Positions 1 to 8,221 are shown, counted from the first letter of the stretch. The stretch: 64,000 nucleotides of DNA from Polyangium fumosum (GCF_005144585.1 NZ_SSMQ01000006.1:62001-126000), one strand, 5' to 3'. The notes: a model not told the origin generated them from the sequence alone. Made by a program: numbers and translations.

Positions 1-80
1 ACGTCGGCCTCGATTACACGACCGGCAGGCCGCAAGGGACGCAGGGCGTGTTCCGCATCGAAAAGAGCAAGGCGAGGTGA
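1..80 (+). CDS. MbnP-like protein, C-terminal fragment (partial)
   Basis: Only the last 25 codons lie in the window, ending at the TGA at 78-80. They read in frame from base 3 and finish with GVFRIEKSKAR. The next gene starts inside this stop region (GTG at 77), so the two are translationally coupled. The di-haem protein that follows belongs to a family usually encoded beside MbnP (MXAN_0976/AZL_007920 type) copper-binding proteins, which end in a similar FRIE-like strand. The assignment rests mainly on that neighbour and is inference. Confidence 0.5.
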   Translation, partial: VGLDYTTGRPQGTQGVFRIEKSKAR

Positions 81-1261
81 GCCTGCGAGCGGCGTGGCGC
101 GCGTCGATGGCGCTCCTCCTCAGCGCGAGCGCGCTCGGGTGCAAGCCCTCCGCCGATCGCCCCGCCGAGGAGCCCTGGGTGTGGGATCTTCCACCAGGTT
201 TCCCGGCGCCGCTCGTGCCCGCGGACAACCCGATGAGCGCGGCCAAGGTCGCGCTCGGTCGTATGTTGTTTTACGACAAACGACTCTCCGCCAAGGAGAG
301 CCTTTCGTGCGCGACATGCCACCAGCAAGCGCTGGCCTTCAGCGATGGGCGCACGACGCCGGTCGGCCTGGAAGGGGACGCGCATCCGCGGAATGCGCCG
401 ACGCTCGCCAATGTCGTGTACGCTCCGCGGCTCAACTGGGCCGATCCGGGGACGAAGGCGCTGGAGGCACAGATGGAGGGGCCCCTGTTCGGGCACGGCG
501 CGCCCATCGTCGAGATGGGGCTCGTGGACGAGCCACGCCGCGAGGCGGCCCTCGCGCGGCTGCTCGCGGACGCGCGGTATCGCGAGGCCTTCGCGCGGGC
601 CTTCCCGGACACGGCGACGTACACGTTCGTGCATGTCGGGAAGGCCCTCGCGAGCTTCGAGCGCACGCTCGTCTCGGGCATGTCCGCGTGGGACCGCTAT
701 CGCGCAGGCGACGACGCCGCGCTCGGCCCGGCGGAGCGCCGGGGCATGTACATCACGCGGGATCACGTCGGCGGCGCCCTTTGCCACCATTGCCACGATG
801 GTTTCAACCTGTCCGGCCCCGTCAAGCACGTGGACGCGCCCTTCGACGAGGTCGTGTTCGTGAACATCGGCCTCTACAACGTGGGGGGCACGGGCGCGTA
901 TCCCGAGGGCAACCAGGGCCTCTACGAGCACACGAAAAACCTCTCGGACCGCGGGAAGTTCCGCACGCCCACGCTCCGCAACATCGCCGTGACCGGCCCG
1001 TACATGCACGACGGCAGCGTCGCGACGCTGGAGGACGTGCTCACCGTGTACGTGGAGGGAGGGCGCGTGATCGAGGCGGGACCCTACGCGGGGGATGGTC
1101 GCAAAAATCCGCACAAATCAGCGGGGCTGAGTGGGACCCCCTTGAGCGCCGAGCAGCGGCAGGATGTCCTCGCGTTCCTCGGCGCGCTCACGGACGAGGC
1201 GTTTCTCGTCGACGCGCGTTTCTCGAACCCGCACCCGGAAGACCCGCATTTCGGGGAATGA
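77..1261 (+). CDS. Di-haem cytochrome c peroxidase/MauG family protein (MXAN_0977/MbnH type)
   Basis: This 394-residue exported protein has two c-type haem motifs: CATCH at about residues 78-82, followed by an FSDG element, and CHHCH near residue 235. That layout is typical of the bacterial di-haem peroxidase/MauG superfamily. The N-terminus is a signal sequence ending SALGC, so it may be a lipoprotein. The GTG start overlaps the stop of the upstream gene, as expected for an MbnP-MbnH pair, where the di-haem enzyme oxidises a residue of its copper-binding partner. A C-terminal TPTLRNIAVTGPYMHDGS stretch matches the conserved peroxidase fold region. Family placement is firm; the MbnH-like role is inference from gene order. 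Confidence 0.85.
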   Translation: MSLRAAWRASMALLLSASALGCKPSADRPAEEPWVWDLPPGFPAPLVPADNPMSAAKVALGRMLFYDKRLSAKESLSCATCHQQALAFSDGRTTPVGLEGDAHPRNAPTLANVVYAPRLNWADPGTKALEAQMEGPLFGHGAPIVEMGLVDEPRREAALARLLADARYREAFARAFPDTATYTFVHVGKALASFERTLVSGMSAWDRYRAGDDAALGPAERRGMYITRDHVGGALCHHCHDGFNLSGPVKHVDAPFDEVVFVNIGLYNVGGTGAYPEGNQGLYEHTKNLSDRGKFRTPTLRNIAVTGPYMHDGSVATLEDVLTVYVEGGRVIEAGPYAGDGRKNPHKSAGLSGTPLSAEQRQDVLAFLGALTDEAFLVDARFSNPHPEDPHFGE

Positions 1262-1323
1262 GGGGAACCGCGCTGCGCGATCTTCCGAGCATCGAGCCGG
1301 TGGATGCTCTAGAGAGAAGCCCC

Positions 1324-2064
1324 ATGACACGTGTCTTGATCCTCGGTGCCACGTCCGCGGTCGCCGCGGAGGTCGCGCAGATTCACGCGAGCCGCGGCGA
1401 TCGTCTTCATCTCGTGGGGCGCAACCCCGAAAAACTCGCCGCGGTGGCGGCGCGATGCGCGGGCGCGACCGTCTCCACGGCGACCGCCGATTTCGGGGTG
1501 CTCGGCGCGAACGAGCGTGTCCTCACGGAGGCGATCACGACGCTCGGCCAGGTGGATGTCGCGCTCATCGCGCACGGCGACCTCGGCGATCAGCTCGCCA
1601 GCGAGCGCTCCTTCGACGAAGCAGAGGCCATCCTCCGGACGAACTTCACGAGCGTCGTCTCGCTGCTCATCCCGCTGGCGAATCACATGGAGGCCGGCCG
1701 GAAGGGGCGGATCGGCGTCATCACCTCGGTCGCCGGCGACCGCGGGCGCCCCCGCAACTACACCTATGGCGCGGCCAAAGGAGCGCTCCACGTGTACCTG
1801 CAAGGGCTCCGCACGCGGCTTTATGCTTCCGGCGTGACCGTGACGACGCTGAAGCTCGGCCCGGTCGACACGCCGATGACGCGGGACCACGAAAAGACGC
1901 TTCTCTTCAGCAAACCCGCCGCCGTGGCGAAGGACATCGTGCGCGTGATGGACGACGGGACGGCCGAGGCGTACATCCCCGCGCGCTGGGGGCTCATCAT
2001 GCCCCTCGTGCGGCGCACGCCCGAGGCCCTGTTCCAGAAGCTCCCGTTCCTCTCCGGGCGCTGA
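1324..2064 (+). CDS. SDR family oxidoreductase, DprE2-like
   Basis: A 246-residue short-chain dehydrogenase/reductase. A Rossmann nucleotide-binding stretch opens the protein (ILGATSAVAAEVA), and the catalytic YxxxK appears as YGAAK, preceded by the Ser of ITSVAGDRGR. The SVAGDRGR block is characteristic of DprE2-type reductases, which reduce the 2-keto sugar made by DprE1. It has the ATG at 1324 with an AGAGAAG ribosome-binding site. It lies tail to tail, nine bases away, with a second SDR carrying the same block and coupled to a DprE1-like oxidase. It may therefore be a paralogue acting in the same epimerisation or on another polyprenyl- or nucleotide-linked sugar. Confidence 0.8.
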   Translation: MTRVLILGATSAVAAEVAQIHASRGDRLHLVGRNPEKLAAVAARCAGATVSTATADFGVLGANERVLTEAITTLGQVDVALIAHGDLGDQLASERSFDEAEAILRTNFTSVVSLLIPLANHMEAGRKGRIGVITSVAGDRGRPRNYTYGAAKGALHVYLQGLRTRLYASGVTVTTLKLGPVDTPMTRDHEKTLLFSKPAAVAKDIVRVMDDGTAEAYIPARWGLIMPLVRRTPEALFQKLPFLSGR

Positions 2065-2073
2065 GGACGCGGC

Positions 2074-2814
2074 TCAGAAGCCGATCTTGCGCATCACGAA
2101 GCGCGGCAAAAAGCGAATCACGAGCATCACGAGCGCCCATATCGAGGGCGCGTACACGAGCGGCTTGCGCGCGACCATCGCGCCCACGACGTGCTTCGCG
2201 ACCGCGTCCGGCTCCCCGGCGAACGGCGGCGGCTTGAGCCCCGCCGTCATGCCGGTCTTGACGAATCCGGGTTTGACGCAAAGGACGGAGAGCCCCTTCG
2301 CGTGAAACTTGTGATCGAGCGATTCGAGGTAATGCGAGAGGCCGGCCTTGCTCGATCCATAGAGCGCGACCGGCTTGCGTCCCCGATCCCCCGCCACGGA
2401 CGAGAACACGGTGAGCTGGCCGCCGCCCCGTGCGAGGAGCCGTTTGCGCGCGTGCTCGCAGAAGACGACGGTATTCGTGTAGTTGACCGTGAGGACGCGG
2501 CGCGTGAGCTCGACGTCCGCCTCCAGCGCATCCTGGGTCGCGAACATGCCTGCCGTGACCACGACCGTATCGAACCCGCCGAGGGCCCGGTCGGCCTCGT
2601 CGAGCGCCGCCGCGAAGCCTTCGGGTTTTTCCAGGTCGCACAAGGCGTACCCCACGCGGGCGCTCTTCGATTGCCGCGCTTCGAGATCGGCCGCGCTCCG
2701 GGCGAGGTCGCCCGCGTCGCGCCCCATCAGGAAGACCTCGTCCCCCCGCTCCACGAGCCTGCGCGCGACCGCGCGCCCCATGCCTGCCGTGCCACCGAGA
2801 ACGACCGCCTTCAT
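2074..2814 (-). CDS. SDR family oxidoreductase, DprE2-like (partner of DprE1-like oxidase)
   Basis: A 246-residue SDR with an N-terminal VLGGTAGMGRAVA nucleotide-binding motif, the SSVAGDRGR block and catalytic YGSSK. The C-terminus carries a hydrophobic, basic tail (WALVMLVIRFLPRF) typical of DprE2 homologues that sit at the membrane. Its ATG overlaps the stop of the upstream FAD oxidase by four bases, so the two are translated together. In mycobacteria DprE1 oxidises and DprE2 reduces decaprenyl-phospho-ribose to the arabinose epimer. A myxobacterium may use the pair on a different polyprenyl-linked sugar. The longer open frame upstream is overlap with the oxidase gene and not used. Confidence 0.85.
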   Translation of the reverse strand: MKAVVLGGTAGMGRAVARRLVERGDEVFLMGRDAGDLARSAADLEARQSKSARVGYALCDLEKPEGFAAALDEADRALGGFDTVVVTAGMFATQDALEADVELTRRVLTVNYTNTVVFCEHARKRLLARGGGQLTVFSSVAGDRGRKPVALYGSSKAGLSHYLESLDHKFHAKGLSVLCVKPGFVKTGMTAGLKPPPFAGEPDAVAKHVVGAMVARKPLVYAPSIWALVMLVIRFLPRFVMRKIGF

Positions 2815-4133
2815 GCCCGATCTCCAAATAGCCGCACGGACTGCGCGCTCCGCAGGCGCCTGTGCGGATCCCATTTCTCGCGCGCCGCGAGGAAACGTTC
2901 GAGCCGCGGCTCCATCGCGCGAAAATGCTCCGGCCGCGTGAAACGATCCTTCGTCAGGTAGATCCGCCCGCCCACCTCGATGACGAACTCGTTCAGTTGA
3001 TCGACGATCCGCTGGATGTCCGGCGAGACCGCCATGTCCACGGCGATCGACGTCCCTTCGAGCGGGAACGAGAGCAGCCCCTCGCCTTCGGGCCCGCAGT
3101 CCTTGATCACGCAAAGCGGCGACGCGCCGCCGAGCCGCGTCAAGAGCTCCATGAACGCACGCACGGCCGCCGGCCCGCCCGCGCGCGGCAGGACGCATTG
3201 ATACTGCGTAAACCCCCGCGGGCCATACGCGAGGTTCCATTGCAGGATCGCGTCGAGCGGGTAGAAAAACGGCTCCGGCGCGACGAGCGTCTCCACGCGT
3301 TGCTGCGTGTGTCGCCAATAATAAGCCATGTTGAAGAGGCTCGCCGTCGTCGGGTTGAGCGCCCAGTTGGGCAGCTCGACCGGGAACGTCAGCTCGGGGC
3401 CCGCGCGCGGCGGCTCCTTGGGGGCCTCGTGTGGCTCGGCCCAGCGGCCGGCCATGAGGATGCCACGGCCCATCGATCGCCCTCGCTGGAGGCAATCGAT
3501 CCAGCCCATGGTCATGGGCCACCGGGGCGCGGCGCGGCCGAGGGCGGCGAGGAACTCGTCGATGTCGCGCACGCGCTCGCTTTCCATGAAGATCCACGGA
3601 CTCGCAATGCGGTGCAGCGTGAACTCGACCTCGAGGATATGCCCGAGCAAGCCCATGCCGCCGACGGTCGCGTGGAAGAGATCAGGCAGCTCCGTGCGCG
3701 AGCACGTGACGATGCTGTCGTCGGCGAGGCGCATGCGCAAGGAGCGAACATGCGCGCCGAAGCAGCCTTCGCAATGATGGTTCTTGCCGTGCACGTCGCT
3801 CGCGACCATCCCGCCGAGCGTGACGAATTTGGTGCCCGGCGTGACGGGCGGGAAAAAGCCGCGCGGCATGAACAATCGATTGAGCTCGACGAGGCTGAGC
3901 CCCGCCTCCGCGCGCACGACGCCCGTCTGCGCGTCGAAGGCAAGAATCCGGTTCGCGAGCCGCGTGGACACGACCCTGTCGGTGCCAAGGGCAGGCAGCG
4001 ACGAGTCGCCGTACGAGCGACCCATGCCCCTGGAAAGCGTGGTGCCGCGCGAGAGGGATTCGAGGTCTTCCCCGAGGAGCTCGACGCCCGGCAGGGCAAG
4101 TCGCCCCCACGCCGAGAGGGTCGCTTCGGACAT
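2811..4133 (-). CDS. FAD-dependent oxidase, DprE1-like
   Basis: A 440-residue vanillyl-alcohol-oxidase-type flavoprotein. GMGRSYGD at residues 36-43 is the FAD pyrophosphate-binding motif, and DVHGKNHH at 113-120 matches the DprE1 core. LSFPLEG then SIAVDM (363-368) and LTKD (393-396) align with the mycobacterial DprE1 active-site strand and catalytic lysine. The residue matching the benzothiazinone-target cysteine is Ala364, with the lysine 31 residues on (Lys395), the same spacing as Cys387/Lys418 in M. tuberculosis as I recall it. It should oxidise the 2-hydroxyl of a polyprenyl-phospho sugar. Coupled by a four-base overlap to the SDR downstream. Strong family call; substrate unknown. Confidence 0.88.
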   Translation of the reverse strand: MSEATLSAWGRLALPGVELLGEDLESLSRGTTLSRGMGRSYGDSSLPALGTDRVVSTRLANRILAFDAQTGVVRAEAGLSLVELNRLFMPRGFFPPVTPGTKFVTLGGMVASDVHGKNHHCEGCFGAHVRSLRMRLADDSIVTCSRTELPDLFHATVGGMGLLGHILEVEFTLHRIASPWIFMESERVRDIDEFLAALGRAAPRWPMTMGWIDCLQRGRSMGRGILMAGRWAEPHEAPKEPPRAGPELTFPVELPNWALNPTTASLFNMAYYWRHTQQRVETLVAPEPFFYPLDAILQWNLAYGPRGFTQYQCVLPRAGGPAAVRAFMELLTRLGGASPLCVIKDCGPEGEGLLSFPLEGTSIAVDMAVSPDIQRIVDQLNEFVIEVGGRIYLTKDRFTRPEHFRAMEPRLERFLAAREKWDPHRRLRSAQSVRLFGDRA

Positions 4134-4146
4134 GGCGCGCTGTCTC

Positions 4147-5166
4147 CTACGAGAGCTTCGACAGGAGCGCGTTCGCCGCCTCCGGGTGCTGCTTGTATTC
4201 GAGGAGCGCGCTGAGGAGCAGCGGCGCCACGATCGTCGCGTCCGACTCGATCACGAACATGGGCGTCTCCTTCGTGAGCTTGTCCCAGGTGATCTTCTCG
4301 TTCGGCGTCGCCCCCGAGTACGAGCCGTACGACGTCGTCGAATCCGAGATCTGGCAGAAGTACGCCCAGGGCTTCACGGGCTCTTCGAGGTCGTACTTGA
4401 TCGACGGCACGACGCAGATGGGGAAGTCCCCGGCGATGCCGCCGCCGATCTGGAAGAAGCCCACGCCTGCCCCGGCCGAGAGCTCACGATACTGGTCGTA
4501 GAACGCGGCCATGTACTCGATGCCGGATTTGACGATGCTCGCGTTGCACTCGCCGAACTTGACGTGGGAGGCGAAGATGTTGCCGAACGTCGAATCCTCG
4601 TAGCCCGGGACCACGATCGGGAGCTTGTGTTTCGCGGCGGCGAGCAGCCAGCACGCGTCCGGGTCGCCTTCGTGGAGCGACGGGTCGATGCGCTGGATGA
4701 GGTCGTAGAAGTATTCGTGCCAGAAGCGCCGCTCGCCGGCCGTGCTCGCGTTTTTCCACATGGGCACGAGGTACTTCTCGACGGCGCGGAACGCCTCGTC
4801 CTCGGGGATGCTCGTGTCGGTGACCCGGCGCATGCGGTCTTCGAGGATCTTCGTGTCGTCCTCTTTCGTGAAGTAGCGGTAGTCCGGGAAATCCTTGTAG
4901 CTCGCGTGCGCGACGAGCCGGAAGAGCGACTCTTCGAGGTTCGCCCCCGTCACGGACAAGCCGTGGATGAGCCCCGCGCGGATGGCAGGCGCGAGCGTGA
5001 TGCCGAGCTGCGCCGACGACATGGCCCCCGCGAGGGCCCAGAACATCCTCCCGCCGCTCTCGATGTGCCGAACGTAGGCGATCAACGCGTCACGCGTCGC
5101 GCGCGCATTGAAGTTCTTGTAGTTCTTCAGGATGAACTCGAAAATCGGCAGCGTGGGGGGCGTCAT
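4147..5166 (-). CDS. Deoxyhypusine synthase-like protein
   Basis: A 339-residue member of the deoxyhypusine synthase fold. It shows the NAD-site features GLSVTGANLEE and GGGIAGDFPICV, and a C-terminal EKITWDK segment where the catalytic lysine of deoxyhypusine synthase falls, followed by an ESDATIVAPLLLSALLE helix resembling the eukaryotic DADASLVFPLLV-type block. Bacteria lack eIF5A/hypusine, so the bacterial homologues are thought to act on polyamines (for example homospermidine formation). I chose the ATG at 5166 because the extra upstream frame is proline/arginine-rich and unlike the family. It lies 13 bases downstream of the DprE1-like gene's start on the same strand order. Role is inference. 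Confidence 0.82.
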   Translation of the reverse strand: MTPPTLPIFEFILKNYKNFNARATRDALIAYVRHIESGGRMFWALAGAMSSAQLGITLAPAIRAGLIHGLSVTGANLEESLFRLVAHASYKDFPDYRYFTKEDDTKILEDRMRRVTDTSIPEDEAFRAVEKYLVPMWKNASTAGERRFWHEYFYDLIQRIDPSLHEGDPDACWLLAAAKHKLPIVVPGYEDSTFGNIFASHVKFGECNASIVKSGIEYMAAFYDQYRELSAGAGVGFFQIGGGIAGDFPICVVPSIKYDLEEPVKPWAYFCQISDSTTSYGSYSGATPNEKITWDKLTKETPMFVIESDATIVAPLLLSALLEYKQHPEAANALLSKLS

Positions 5167-5435
5167 GAGAAGTCTTTCCGTTCCGTCGGTCGCGTGAGGG
5201 CCGGGCCATCGAGGTCGGCTGCGTGCCGCCCGAGGCGTAGCACGCGCTGGCCATGACCTGCCACATCCCGCTGACGGTCCGTCACCCGTTCCGGAGGGCC
5301 AAGACGTGGCCCACCTCACCCCCGAGCGCGCTGCTCGCGGCGGGTCGGACGGTCACGGGCCCGACGGGCGGTCGCAGGAGACGAGCATGAGGTTCGCGGT
5401 CTCCGCGTCGTGAGGGCAAAGGACGGGGCGCGAGG
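5167..5435. other. Intergenic region without a supported gene
   Basis: This 269-base gap separates the CobW gene from the deoxyhypusine-synthase-like gene, both on the minus strand. Short frames exist, including one overlapping the 3' end of the CobW gene with two cysteines, but none has convincing start signals or a recognised motif. I see no clear terminator. It probably holds the promoter of the downstream gene. Confidence 0.4.
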
Positions 5436-6719
5436 TCAATGGCGTGTCCACATCGACGCGACGCGCGGATCACCGGGTGGCGTGTCCTCGTCCTCGTCGC
5501 CCTCGGTCAGATCCCAGGGCGGGAACGGGTCCTCGCATCGCAAAACGCCCTCGGGGCCGAGCGCCATTTCCTCGTCCGAGAGCAGGCACGCTTCGAGCCG
5601 CGCCCGCATTCCCTCGCGCTCCTCGGTCCCGATGATCACGATCTCCTGCCGGCGATCGCCGAACGCAGGATCCCAATCCGCCTCGATCCTTTGCCGCGCG
5701 TCGTCCTCCTCCGGCCATTCCTCCTTCGCTTGCGCGGCCCACCATTTCCCCACGACGCCGAACCGGCACGCGCCTCCCGCTTGGGACCACTCCGCCACCC
5801 AATCGGGCCGCGACGCGAGCCAGAAAAACCCCTTCGATCGGATCACGCCCGGCCACACCTCGTGGAGGAGCTTGAAAAACCGCGCCGGATGCAAGGGGCG
5901 CCGCGCGCGAAACACGAAGCTGCCGAGCCCATATTCCTCCGTCTCCGGGATGTGCTCGCCGCGCAGCTCCGCCATCCAGCCCGGGGCCTCCCTCGCCTTT
6001 TCGAGGTCGAACAGGCCCGTGCCCATGATCGTATCGATCGGCACGTCCCCGAACCTCGCCCGCACGATTCGCGCCCGCGGGTTCAATCGGTGCAGCGTGG
6101 CTTCGAGCTTCCCGAGCTCCACTTCGGCGACGAGATCCGCCTTGTTCAGCACGATCACATCGCAGAACTCCACCTGATCCACGAGCAGGTCGACGACGCT
6201 GCGATCGTCCTCCGCGGACGCCGCGACGCCCCGGTCCACGAGGTCCTCGGCCGCGGCGAAATCCTTCGAGAAATTGTAAGCGTCGACCACAGTCACCATC
6301 GTGTCGAGCCGCGCCACGTCCGCGAGGCGCGCGCCGGTGTCGTCCTCGAAGCCAAACGTCTCGGCCACGGGCAAGGGCTCGCTGATCCCCGTCGACTCGA
6401 TGAGCAGGTACTCGAAGCGGCCCTCGCGCGCGAGCTTCTGCACTTCGATCAGGAGGTCCTCGCGCAGCGTGCAGCAGATGCAACCGTTTGTCATCTCGAC
6501 GAGGCGCTCTTCGGTGCGGCTGAGCGCGGCGCTGCCGCCCCGCACGAGCTCGGCGTCGATGTTGACCTCGCTCATGTCGTTCACGATCACCGCGACCCGC
6601 TTGCCTTCGCGGTTCTCGAGCACGTGATTGAGGAGCGTCGTCTTTCCGGCGCCGAGGAAGCCGGAGAGCACCGTGACGGGGAGACGGCGATCGGATCCCA
6701 ACGGGGCAACGCCATTCAT
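5436..6719 (-). CDS. CobW/COG0523 family GTP-dependent metal chaperone
   Basis: A 427-residue G3E-family GTPase. [10 protein letters not shown] near residue 18 is the P-loop, [11 protein letters not shown] is the diagnostic CXCC metal-binding loop, [11 protein letters not shown] is switch II and LNKADLV is the base-recognition motif. The C-terminal CobW_C domain ends in an acidic tail rich in E/D, a common zinc-binding feature. Its ATG overlaps the stop of the rpmG gene by four bases, so it is translated with a zinc-independent L33 paralogue. That pairing and the palindrome before the operon indicate the ZagA/YciC-type branch, which delivers zinc to essential clients under starvation. Specific metal is inference. 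Confidence 0.9.
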   Translation of the reverse strand: MNGVAPLGSDRRLPVTVLSGFLGAGKTTLLNHVLENREGKRVAVIVNDMSEVNIDAELVRGGSAALSRTEERLVEMTNGCICCTLREDLLIEVQKLAREGRFEYLLIESTGISEPLPVAETFGFEDDTGARLADVARLDTMVTVVDAYNFSKDFAAAEDLVDRGVAASAEDDRSVVDLLVDQVEFCDVIVLNKADLVAEVELGKLEATLHRLNPRARIVRARFGDVPIDTIMGTGLFDLEKAREAPGWMAELRGEHIPETEEYGLGSFVFRARRPLHPARFFKLLHEVWPGVIRSKGFFWLASRPDWVAEWSQAGGACRFGVVGKWWAAQAKEEWPEEDDARQRIEADWDPAFGDRRQEIVIIGTEEREGMRARLEACLLSDEEMALGPEGVLRCEDPFPPWDLTEGDEDEDTPPGDPRVASMWTRH

Positions 6720-6886
6720 TTCGCGCCGCCCTTGGAGATCTTCCCCTCGACGAACACGACGTGCTTGCGGGCGATCGGATCGTACTTCTTGATCTGGAGC
6801 TTCTCGGTCGTCGTCCGCTTGTTCTTCGTCGTGTAGTAGCAATACCCGGTGCCCGCCGACGAGACGAGCTTGATCGTGTCGCGCAT
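6716..6886 (-). CDS. rpmG: 50S ribosomal protein L33, zinc-free (C-minus) paralogue
   Basis: A 56-residue protein absent from long-ORF lists. It begins [14 protein letters not shown] and carries [13 protein letters not shown] and [11 protein letters not shown], the L33 signature. The two CXXC pairs of zinc-binding L33 are missing; only one cysteine remains. Such C-minus paralogues replace the zinc form to free zinc. A strong ribosome-binding site (AGGAAG, six bases from the ATG at 6886) is present. The stop overlaps the CobW start (ATGA). A perfect palindrome lies 29 bases upstream of the start, so zinc-repressed expression is likely. Identity is secure from sequence. Confidence 0.93.
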   Translation of the reverse strand: MRDTIKLVSSAGTGYCYYTTKNKRTTTEKLQIKKYDPIARKHVVFVEGKISKGGAK

Positions 6887-6914
6887 GGCGCACTTCCTAC
6901 ATCACCAACTTATC

Positions 6915-6935
6915 AGATGCAACAGTGTTGCATCT
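6915..6935. promoter_or_regulatory. Putative Zur operator (21-bp perfect palindrome)
   Basis: Arms AGATGCAACA and TGTTGCATCT flank a single central base, giving a perfect 10-1-10 inverted repeat. It sits in an AT-richer patch 29 bases upstream of rpmG and overlaps the expected promoter; a GATAAG -10-like element follows on the minus strand. Zur boxes are dyads of this size with ATG/CAT half-sites, and the two genes downstream are classic zinc-starvation genes. It is also 107 bases before the divergent VOC gene. Operator identity is inferred; the palindrome is directly visible. Confidence 0.75.
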
Positions 6936-7041
6936 TTATCCGCTCCGGCAGCCTCGACCGTGCTCTGGGCAACAGCTTCATGCCGCACAATTTCGACGCG
7001 AGGGACCGATGAGTTTGTGCTCGGCCTCGGGTCTAAGGACC

Positions 7042-7542
7042 ATGCAGAACAGGTTTCAGCGCATCACGCCGTTTCTCTGGTTCGACACGCAGGCCGAGGA
7101 GGCCGTCGCGGTTTACACCTCGATCTTCCCGAACTCCCGGATCGTGACGACCACCCGCTACAACAAGGAAAGCGCGCAGGTCTCCGGCCGGGCGGAAGGG
7201 TCGGTCATGACGATGGCCTTCCAGCTCGACGGGCAGGATTTCACCGCCATCAACGGCGGCCCGCAGTTCACGTTCAGCGGGGCGATTTCGTTCGTCATCC
7301 ATTGCCAGACGCAGGAGGAGGTGGACCATTACTGGAATCACCTCGGCGAGGGCGGCGATCCGAAGGCCCAGCAATGCGGCTGGCTTCGGGACCGCTTCGG
7401 CGTGTCCTGGCAGGTGGTGCCCACGCAGCTCGTCGAGCTGCTCGCCGATCCCGATCCGAACCGAGCGCGCCGCGCCACGATGGCCATGCTCGGCATGAAG
7501 AAGCTCGACATCGCCGCGCTGCAAAAAGCCGCGGCGGGCTGA
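7042..7542 (+). CDS. VOC family protein (PhnB-like)
   Basis: A 166-residue glyoxalase/bleomycin-resistance-fold protein of the PhnB/3-demethylubiquinone-methyltransferase-like group. The diagnostic ITPFLWFDTQAEEAVAVY opening, the SIFPNS turn, FTAINGG and the GWLRDRFGVSWQVVP block all match. Such proteins have no metal ligand set that I can confirm here, and most have unknown substrates. I chose the ATG at 7042 (AAGGA just before it) because the family starts close to this point; an in-frame ATG at 7009, behind GAGGG, would add eleven residues. It is divergent from the zinc operon and could share its control region. Confidence 0.85.
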   Translation: MQNRFQRITPFLWFDTQAEEAVAVYTSIFPNSRIVTTTRYNKESAQVSGRAEGSVMTMAFQLDGQDFTAINGGPQFTFSGAISFVIHCQTQEEVDHYWNHLGEGGDPKAQQCGWLRDRFGVSWQVVPTQLVELLADPDPNRARRATMAMLGMKKLDIAALQKAAAG

Positions 7543-7666
7543 GCGCGCGCCCCGCCCCCTTCGATTCGATTTCGATAAGGAGGCCGGACGGGCCGAAAAA
7601 ACCCTGCCCTCGCGTGGCGACGCCGCCGCTTGACGGCTTTCGAGCGCGGCGCCAAGGAATCCCCCC

Positions 7667-8221
7667 ATGTCCGAGCGCGACCGAATGCTGGCCGGGGAGC
7701 TCTACCGACCCGACGACCCCGAACTCACGAGCGCCCGCACCCGCGCGCGCCGCCTCTGCCGCGCCTACGACGAGGTGCCCGAGGACGAGCCCGCGCGCAG
7801 GCGCGAGATCCTGGAGGCGCTCTTCGGCACGCTCGGCGGCGGCGCGTTCCTCGAGCCGCCCTTCCGCTGCGATTACGGCGCGCATATCCACGCCGGCGAC
7901 GGGCTCTACATGAACTTCGGCTGCGTGCTGCTCGATTGCAACCGCATCGACATCGGCCACCGCGTCCTCTTCGGGCCGGGCGTGCACATCTATGCCGCGA
8001 CGCACCCGCTCGACGCGGCGCTGCGATCGTCGGGGCGCGAGCTCGCGCGGCCCGTGCGGATCGGCGACGACGTCTGGCTCGGCGGCGGCGCCATTGTCCT
8101 GCCGGGCGTGACCCTCGGCGACAGGGTCGTGGTCGGCGCGGGCAGCGTCGTCACGAAAGACGTGCCGCCGGGCTGGGTCGTGGCGGGAAACCCGGCCCGG
8201 CTCGTCAAGCGCACCGAGTAA
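7667..8221 (+). CDS. maa: Maltose/galactoside O-acetyltransferase family protein
   Basis: A 184-residue left-handed beta-helix acetyltransferase of the LacA/NodL/Maa group. The N-terminal MSERDRMLAGELYRPDDPEL helix is the maltose-acetyltransferase N-domain. Hexapeptide turns follow, with ATHPLD carrying the catalytic histidine and VWLGGGAIVLPGVTLG the C-terminal coils, ending AGNPARLVK. It should transfer acetyl from acetyl-CoA to a sugar hydroxyl in the cytoplasm. Length matches the family. It stands alone, with gaps of over 120 bases on both sides and no partner hinting at the acceptor. Confidence 0.88.
   Translation: MSERDRMLAGELYRPDDPELTSARTRARRLCRAYDEVPEDEPARRREILEALFGTLGGGAFLEPPFRCDYGAHIHAGDGLYMNFGCVLLDCNRIDIGHRVLFGPGVHIYAATHPLDAALRSSGRELARPVRIGDDVWLGGGAIVLPGVTLGDRVVVGAGSVVTKDVPPGWVVAGNPARLVKRTE

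Noticed and set aside
5330-5440. Short minus-strand frame with two cysteines overlapping the end of cobW
   Set aside because: About 32 codons, GTG start inside cobW, no ribosome-binding site and no family I can name.
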